Origin: Bacillus sp. FJAT-47783
GTDB lineage: Bacteria; Bacillota; Bacilli; Bacillales; Aeribacillaceae
Reading direction: 5' to 3'
Assembly (NCBI RefSeq): GCF_022808615.1
Contig: NZ_JAKZKS010000003.1
Span: forward strand, 62,001-126,000
DNA: 64,000 nt
Position 1 is the first letter of the stretch. The number at the start of each line of letters is the position of its first letter. Positions 59,582-64,000 of this stretch are shown piece by piece. A program made the position numbers and the translations under genes. Below the pieces are notes generated by a model that was given only the letters and a program-made list of their open reading frames with translations, was not told the origin of the DNA and did no database searches.

Positions 59582-60706
59582 TTACTGACTCGTTATATAT
59601 TTTGCTTTCGCTTCGTTATGCTCATCTAACGTTTTGTTAAAGATGACTTCCCCGTCGGGCTTTGCTAAGAAGTATAGAAAGTCTGTTTCCGCTGGTTTGA
59701 TCGCGGCATTTAAGGACATTTTTCCAGCATTTGCAATCGGTCCAGGGGGTAATCCTGCCAATTTATACGTATTATAAGGTGAATCTACTTCTAAATCTTT
59801 ATAAAATACTCGATCTTTATGTTTCCCTAATGCATAAAGAATCGTTGGATCTGTTTGCAGCGGCATATTTTTTTCTAGACGGTTATAGAAAACGCTGGCA
59901 ATTTTTTCACGATCGACTTTTTCAGTAGCCTCCTCTTCAATTAAAGAAGCGATTGTTAAAAATTCATGTATGGACATGTTTTTCTCATTGATTTGCTCTT
60001 GATACGCACGTAAAACGTCATCGGTTTTTTTAATCATTTTTTCTAAAATCGCATCTAATTTTGGTTCCTCTTCATAAAAAGAGTATGTTGCCGGATATAA
60101 GTATCCTTCTAACGGATATTTAATCTTATCATTCAATATGTCATCGGTCACCGTATCCGGGTATATCTTTTGCATTTTTTTAATAAACTTTTCATCTGAA
60201 AGACGTTTAATAATTTCTTCTTTTTTGTATGGCGTTTGTTTGGAGATAATTTGAGCAATTTGTACAATTTGTTTTCCCTCTGGAATGGTAATTTTAAAAG
60301 CAGCTTCTTGCATGACCTTCCCAGATTTTAAGCTTGCGATAATCTCATCAATCGTCATCGATTTATTAAGTTTGTAATCACCAGCTTGAAAACCAGATTC
60401 GTTTTTAAACTTCACATAATATTTAAAAACTTTGTCATCTTTTATAATATTATGGTCTTCCAAAATGGAAGCAATAGAAGAGAGCGATGATCCGATCGGA
60501 ATCGATACTTTGACAGGCTCCGTATTTTTTGAATCAACAGGCTGTAAAGCTGATTTTATATATACATAGCCACCACCGATGATTCCTGTAAACAGTACAA
60601 CAAGAACGATAAATGCTGTTAACACAATCTTTCGGATAATTTTGGCTTCTTGTTCTTTTTGCATCATTTTTTTCATCATCTCTTTTTTTGAATTGGCCTC
60701 ATTCAT
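59582..60706 (-). CDS. mltG: Endolytic murein transglycosylase MltG
   Basis: Membrane-bound lytic transglycosylase that cuts nascent glycan strands and ends their elongation. After a basic, Met-rich cytoplasmic start (about 1-25) there is one membrane helix (about 28-50), a LysM-like subdomain (VSIPIGSSLSSIASILEDHNII), and the YceG catalytic domain with ASLIEEEATEKVDREKIASVFYNRLEKNMPLQTDPTILYALG, including the catalytic Glu of the EExE-like block and the LQTD motif. The C-terminus has TYKLAGLPPGPIANAGKMSLNAAI. 374 residues. GAAAGGGGGAT precedes the ATG. Confidence 0.95.
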   Translation of the reverse strand: MNEANSKKEMMKKMMQKEQEAKIIRKIVLTAFIVLVVLFTGIIGGGYVYIKSALQPVDSKNTEPVKVSIPIGSSLSSIASILEDHNIIKDDKVFKYYVKFKNESGFQAGDYKLNKSMTIDEIIASLKSGKVMQEAAFKITIPEGKQIVQIAQIISKQTPYKKEEIIKRLSDEKFIKKMQKIYPDTVTDDILNDKIKYPLEGYLYPATYSFYEEEPKLDAILEKMIKKTDDVLRAYQEQINEKNMSIHEFLTIASLIEEEATEKVDREKIASVFYNRLEKNMPLQTDPTILYALGKHKDRVFYKDLEVDSPYNTYKLAGLPPGPIANAGKMSLNAAIKPAETDFLYFLAKPDGEVIFNKTLDEHNEAKAKYITSQ

Positions 60707-60813
60707 GAATATCCCCCTTTCATCCCGAATATTATACTATAATTTAAACGAAATTTCGGCATAAAGCGACGATTTTCTTTAATTTTGACTTTTTCCAGTC
60801 ATCTTATGTTTAT

Positions 60814-60983
60814 AAGAAAGGCGCAAACGCTTTGCTTACCCTCGGGCAAAAATGTTCTTCATCCAAGAAAGGTGGGGACAAAGCTCCATTCATTGTGTTT
60901 TACCGCTTTAGCGAATTTAAACTTTCTGAAACAACAAGAAAAAGAGCAAACGCACCTTGCTCAGCCTCAGACAAAATGTTCTT
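60814..60983. repeat. Two degenerate hairpin-bearing repeats upstream of mltG
   Basis: The 439-bp gap between mltG and yrzB contains two copies of a 46-48 bp sequence, at 60814-60859 and 60936-60983. Both have the pattern AAGAAA..GCAAACGC..TTGCT..CCTC.G.CAAAA.TGTTCTT. Each contains a small hairpin (GCAAA/TTTGC in copy 1, GAGCAA/TTGCTC in copy 2). A plus-strand frame crosses both, but it has no ribosome binding site and a composition unlike a protein gene. Origin unknown. Confidence 0.5.
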
Positions 60984-61100
60984 ACGACGAAATGGGCTTT
61001 TTGCCTTTACAGCGTCACGTTTTTGACTCTAGGGGCTAGGAGCTTGCGCTGGACAATGAAAACTCCATTAATTCTTGAAAACTTTATTATACTTAGAGCA

Positions 61101-61128
61101 AAAAACACCGCCATTGGCGGTGTTTTTT
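61101..61128 (-). terminator. Terminator after the alaS-ireB-ruvX-yrzB operon
   Basis: AAAAACACCGCC, ATT, GGCGGTGTTTTT: an exact 12-bp stem with T runs on both strands, 17 bp after the yrzB stop. Confidence 0.92.
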
Positions 61129-61145
61129 GATTGAACCGTTCTTAC

Positions 61146-61430
61146 TTATTCTTCTTCATCTTCTAGAAATGTATTTAACATTTCTTCGATCATATCCCAC
61201 TCTTCGTCTGTTTCAATCGGTTTTAGCTCTCCTTCTTCCCCTTCTCCATTTGGCGTAAAGCTCGAAGCATGGATTTCGATTTCTTCATTTTCATCTTCTT
61301 CTGCACCTACTGGATAATAAAGTACGTAAGACTTGCCAAATTCCTCATTTTCAAATGTGAATAAAACTTCACAAAGCTGTTCGTTTCCTTCATCGTCGAT
61401 AATGGTAATCTGTTTTTCACCGTGTTCCAT
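61146..61430 (-). CDS. yrzB: DUF1292 family protein YrzB
   Basis: A 94-residue, very acidic protein: [27 protein letters not shown], then [25 protein letters not shown] and a Glu-rich end. This is the DUF1292 pattern. Function unknown. It follows ruvX by 22 bp in the conserved alaS-yrzL-yrrK-yrzB operon. GAGGTGTAATG precedes the ATG. Confidence 0.92.
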   Translation of the reverse strand: MEHGEKQITIIDDEGNEQLCEVLFTFENEEFGKSYVLYYPVGAEEDENEEIEIHASSFTPNGEGEEGELKPIETDEEWDMIEEMLNTFLEDEEE

Positions 61431-61452
61431 AATCCATTACACCTCATTCATA

Positions 61453-61869
61453 TTATTTTGGACTGTCTAAGTAGCTCTGTAAAATAACAACTGCTGCCAT
61501 TTTGTCAATGACTTTACGCCTTTTTTGCCTGCTTACATCCGCAGCGATTAACAATCGCTCAGCAGCCATCGTTGATAACCGCTCATCCCAAAGTATGACT
61601 GGCAGTTGAAACTTTTCTTCTAATTGATCAGCAAATTGCTTGGAAGCTTCTCCTCTAGGTCCTATTGTCCCATTCATATTTTTGGGCATACCGACCACAA
61701 TTTTTTCCACTTCATATTGCACTATAATTTCGGAGAGTCGGCTAAGACCAAATTCTCCTTCTTCTTCATTAATTTTAATTGTTTCCAATCCTTGTGCGGT
61801 CCATCCGAGTGCATCACTAACCGCCACTCCTAACGTTTTTGTTCCTAAATCTAATCCTAAAATTCTCAT
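61453..61869 (-). CDS. ruvX: Putative Holliday junction resolvase / pre-16S rRNA nuclease RuvX (YqgF)
   Basis: RNase-H-fold nuclease implicated in pre-16S rRNA processing and possibly in recombination. The 138-residue protein begins [22 protein letters not shown] with the first catalytic Asp, continues [17 protein letters not shown], and has [15 protein letters not shown] with the second acidic pair and [14 protein letters not shown] at the end. The ATG overlaps the ireB stop by 4 bp. Confidence 0.96.
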   Translation of the reverse strand: MRILGLDLGTKTLGVAVSDALGWTAQGLETIKINEEEGEFGLSRLSEIIVQYEVEKIVVGMPKNMNGTIGPRGEASKQFADQLEEKFQLPVILWDERLSTMAAERLLIAADVSRQKRRKVIDKMAAVVILQSYLDSPK

Positions 61870-62135
61870 ATACCCTCACGATGATGTTTTAAATATGACT
61901 TGACTAGCTCTTCTATGAGTTCATCTCGTTCAATCTTTCGAATTAAATTACGTGCATCTCGGTGTCTTGGAATATAGGCGGGATCCCCAGAAAGTAAATA
62001 ACCAACAATTTGGTTAATCGGGTTGTACCCTTTTTCTTTTAGAGCGTCATAGACTGTGTTCAGCACATCATTGACATTCGTTTCAACGGAGTCTTCCGAG
62101 AAATTAAATTTCATCGTTTTATCAAATGAATTCAT
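61866..62135 (-). CDS. ireB: IreB family regulatory phosphoprotein (YrzL, DUF965)
   Basis: An 89-residue protein beginning [25 protein letters not shown], with [30 protein letters not shown], which marks the IreB/DUF965 family. In Enterococcus IreB is a substrate of the Ser/Thr kinase IreK and affects cephalosporin resistance; the Thr in the N-terminal KTMKF region is a likely phosphosite by analogy. I start at ATG 62135, 7 bases after GAGGTG; a longer frame to 62183 is not supported. It lies between alaS and ruvX. Confidence 0.93.
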   Translation of the reverse strand: MNSFDKTMKFNFSEDSVETNVNDVLNTVYDALKEKGYNPINQIVGYLLSGDPAYIPRHRDARNLIRKIERDELIEELVKSYLKHHREGI

Positions 62136-62214
62136 TATATGCACCTCTTTCTGGAGACTCTTCTCCGAATCTACCTTATCCATTCTTACCTACATTTTAC
62201 ACCATTGGACAAGA

Positions 62215-64000
62215 TTATAAAACGGATTTCACCCATTCTTGGACATAATTTAACGCGTCTTCCAATTGATTCGGATCTTTCCCACCTGCTTGCGCCATAT
62301 CTGGGCGGCCGCCACCGCCACCACCGCAGCGTGTAGCCACTTCTTTTATTACCTTCCCAGCATGGTACCCTTTCTCAATTAAATCTTTCGTAATACCAGC
62401 AGCTAAATTTACTTTCCCTTCACTTACAGCACCTAACACAACAATTCCGGAACCGAGCTTTTGCTTAAGTTCATCCACCATTGCCCGGAGGCTATTCATA
62501 TCTTTCGCATTCACTTTCACACTGAGAACATTTACGCCATTTACTTCTACTACACGATCAACAATATTGGCTGCTTCTAAGTTCCCTAACTTAGCCGTTA
62601 ATGACTCATTTTCACGCTCAAGTTCACGAATTTCTCCATGCATTGCTTCGATGCGGGACACAACGTCTTTCGGATTTGTTTTTAATTTTGCTGCCGCTTC
62701 TTTTAATACCGCTAATTGATCTGTTAAGAAGCGATAGGCTTCTTTACCCGTAACCGCTTCGATACGGCGCGTTCCTGCACCAATACCTGATTCAGAAATA
62801 ATTTTAAATAACCCAATTGAAGACGTATTCTCAACGTGACATCCACCACAAAGCTCTAAGCTATAGTCTCCTACCTGCACAACCCGGACAATATTCCCAT
62901 ACTTTTCACCGAATAATGCCATCGCACCCATCGCTTTTGCTTCTTCGAGTGATTTGTAATGAATCGCAACAGGAATCGCTTCCCAAATCTTTTCGTTGAC
63001 GATTCGTTCAATCGCATCAAGCTCTTCTTGATTCACTTGTCCAAAATGCGAAAAGTCAAAACGTAGACGATTCGATGTAACTAAAGATCCGGCTTGGTTA
63101 ACATGTGCGCCGAGAACATCTTTTAATGCTTGATGTAAAAGGTGTGTTGCTGTATGGTTTTTCACGATTGCTTTTCGTGATGTTGGATCTACACGTGCCT
63201 CAACTTCCATATCTGTTTTTAATGTTCCAGTCTGAACAATCACATTATGTAAATGTTGTCCATTCGGCGCTTTTTGTACATCCTTAACGTCTAACTGAAC
63301 GTTTTCATTATGGATGATCCCACGATCAGCTATTTGTCCACCGCTTTCTGCATAGAAAGGTGTACAATCAAGCATAATTTGGACTTCTTCACCTACATGT
63401 GCCTCATCAATTAGCTTGCCATCTTTGACGATAGCAAATACTTTTCCTTTAGCGGTCAAACTTTCGTAGCCAATGAATTCACTTTCTTCTTTAATATCTC
63501 CTAGCACGCCTCCTTGAACTTGCATGGAATCGACTTCTTGGCGCGCTTTACGAGCACGTTCACGCTGCATTTCCATTTCTCTGTCAAATCCTTCATGGTC
63601 GACAACCATGTTTTCATCTTGTGCATACTCTTCCGTTAATTCTACTGGGAATCCATACGTATCGTATAATCGGAAAACGTCTTCGCCAGGAATGACATTA
63701 CTTCCTGCTTTCTTTTGTTTATTCATAACAGAAGAAAGAATGGCAAGCCCTTCATTCAATGTTTCATGAAAGCGTTCTTCTTCATTTTTAATGACTTTTT
63801 GGACAAATTCTGCTTTTTCTTTTACTTCTGGGTAAAAGTCAACCATTATTTCCCCAACTGTTGGCACTAACTCGTACATGAATGGACGGTGAATATTTAA
63901 CGTCTTCGCATATCGAACTGCTCTTCGTAATAAGCGACGAAGCACATAACCGCGTCCTTCATTAGATGGAAGAGCACCATCTGTCACGGCAAATGTCACT
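62215..64000 (-). CDS. alaS: Alanyl-tRNA synthetase, C-terminal part (gene continues past the window)
   Basis: About 595 C-terminal residues are visible. They include the end of the aminoacylation domain ([22 protein letters not shown]), the editing domain with [11 protein letters not shown] (HxxxH) and the zinc-binding CGGCHV near the middle, and the C-Ala/DHHA1 domain with a coiled-coil ([20 protein letters not shown]) and [16 protein letters not shown] near the end. The editing site removes mischarged Ser and Gly. The catalytic motif 1 and 2 half lies outside. It heads the alaS-ireB-ruvX-yrzB operon. Confidence 0.98.
   Translation of the reverse strand, partial: VTFAVTDGALPSNEGRGYVLRRLLRRAVRYAKTLNIHRPFMYELVPTVGEIMVDFYPEVKEKAEFVQKVIKNEEERFHETLNEGLAILSSVMNKQKKAGSNVIPGEDVFRLYDTYGFPVELTEEYAQDENMVVDHEGFDREMEMQRERARKARQEVDSMQVQGGVLGDIKEESEFIGYESLTAKGKVFAIVKDGKLIDEAHVGEEVQIMLDCTPFYAESGGQIADRGIIHNENVQLDVKDVQKAPNGQHLHNVIVQTGTLKTDMEVEARVDPTSRKAIVKNHTATHLLHQALKDVLGAHVNQAGSLVTSNRLRFDFSHFGQVNQEELDAIERIVNEKIWEAIPVAIHYKSLEEAKAMGAMALFGEKYGNIVRVVQVGDYSLELCGGCHVENTSSIGLFKIISESGIGAGTRRIEAVTGKEAYRFLTDQLAVLKEAAAKLKTNPKDVVSRIEAMHGEIRELERENESLTAKLGNLEAANIVDRVVEVNGVNVLSVKVNAKDMNSLRAMVDELKQKLGSGIVVLGAVSEGKVNLAAGITKDLIEKGYHAGKVIKEVATRCGGGGGGRPDMAQAGGKDPNQLEDALNYVQEWVKSVL

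Noticed and set aside
60785-61039. 84-codon plus-strand frame upstream of mltG as a gene
   Set aside because: No ribosome binding site, it crosses both degenerate repeats, and another frame of similar length overlaps it. Composition does not look like a protein.

Overview
The window is a stretch of chromosome from an AT-rich, endospore-forming member of the Bacillaceae. The evidence is direct: strong GGAGG-type ribosome binding sites, frequent TTG and GTG starts, sporulation genes (sigK, spoIIP, gpr, yqfC, yqfD, sda), late competence genes (comEA, comEB, comEC, comER), a glycine T-box, a CIRCE element, and a gene order that follows the Bacillus subtilis sigA-to-alaS region almost gene for gene. 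It is not B. subtilis itself. The proteins differ throughout, deoC sits between mtaB and rpsU, and sigK is one uninterrupted gene. No rRNA, tRNA, CRISPR array, prophage or transposase gene was seen. Most genes lie on the minus strand; comER, rpsT, yqzM, sda, sigK, yrzA and a small unnamed membrane-protein gene lie on the plus strand.

Layout, left to right. 1-4.4 kb: start of rpoD (sigA), dnaG, yqxD, yqfL and ccpN, i.e. replication initiation, housekeeping sigma factor and gluconeogenesis control. 4.6-7.8 kb: glyQS under a GGC-specific T-box. 7.8-19.5 kb: recO, yqzL, era, cdd, dgkA, ybeY, pgpH, phoH, yqfD, yqfC, a yqfB-position gene, floA, nfeD-type yqeZ, yqeY and rpsU, covering ribosome maturation, membrane microdomains, c-di-AMP turnover and two sporulation genes. 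19.6-28.5 kb: deoC, then the heat-shock operon hrcA-grpE-dnaK-dnaJ-prmA-rsmE-mtaB with promoter and perfect CIRCE operator. 28.5-36.2 kb: hemW, lepA, yqxA, spoIIP, gpr, rpsT and holA.

36.5-46.4 kb: yqzM, comEC-comEB-comEA (DNA uptake) with divergent comER, then the yqeG-yqeH-aroE-yqeI-nadD-yqeK-rsfS-yqeM operon (ribosome biogenesis, NAD and shikimate synthesis). 46.5-48.3 kb: sda behind a DnaA-box cluster, then sigK and a small membrane-protein gene. 48.3-52.1 kb: the yrrT-mtnN-mccA-mccB-yrhC methionine-to-cysteine conversion operon. 52.3-55.5 kb: yrzA, yrrS, pbpI and greA. 55.9-60.7 kb: udk, the tRNA hydroxyuridine genes (yrrO, yrrN, trmR) and mltG. 61.1-64 kb: yrzB, ruvX, ireB and the C-terminal two thirds of alaS.

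The least explained sequence is a 331-bp gene-free element at 55,518-55,848. It is bounded by a 14-bp imperfect inverted repeat and filled with nested, GC-rich hairpins; it looks like a miniature inverted-repeat element and/or a structured RNA. Other points of interest are a hairpin that would hide the spoIIP ribosome binding site only on read-through transcripts, a terminator-like hairpin that overlaps the yqfC ribosome binding site, terminators inside the hrcA, phoH and yrrT operons, a three-way-junction-like fold upstream of yqxD, and a pair of degenerate hairpin repeats near 60.9 kb. Functions come from family recognition by reading the proteins; no database search was run.
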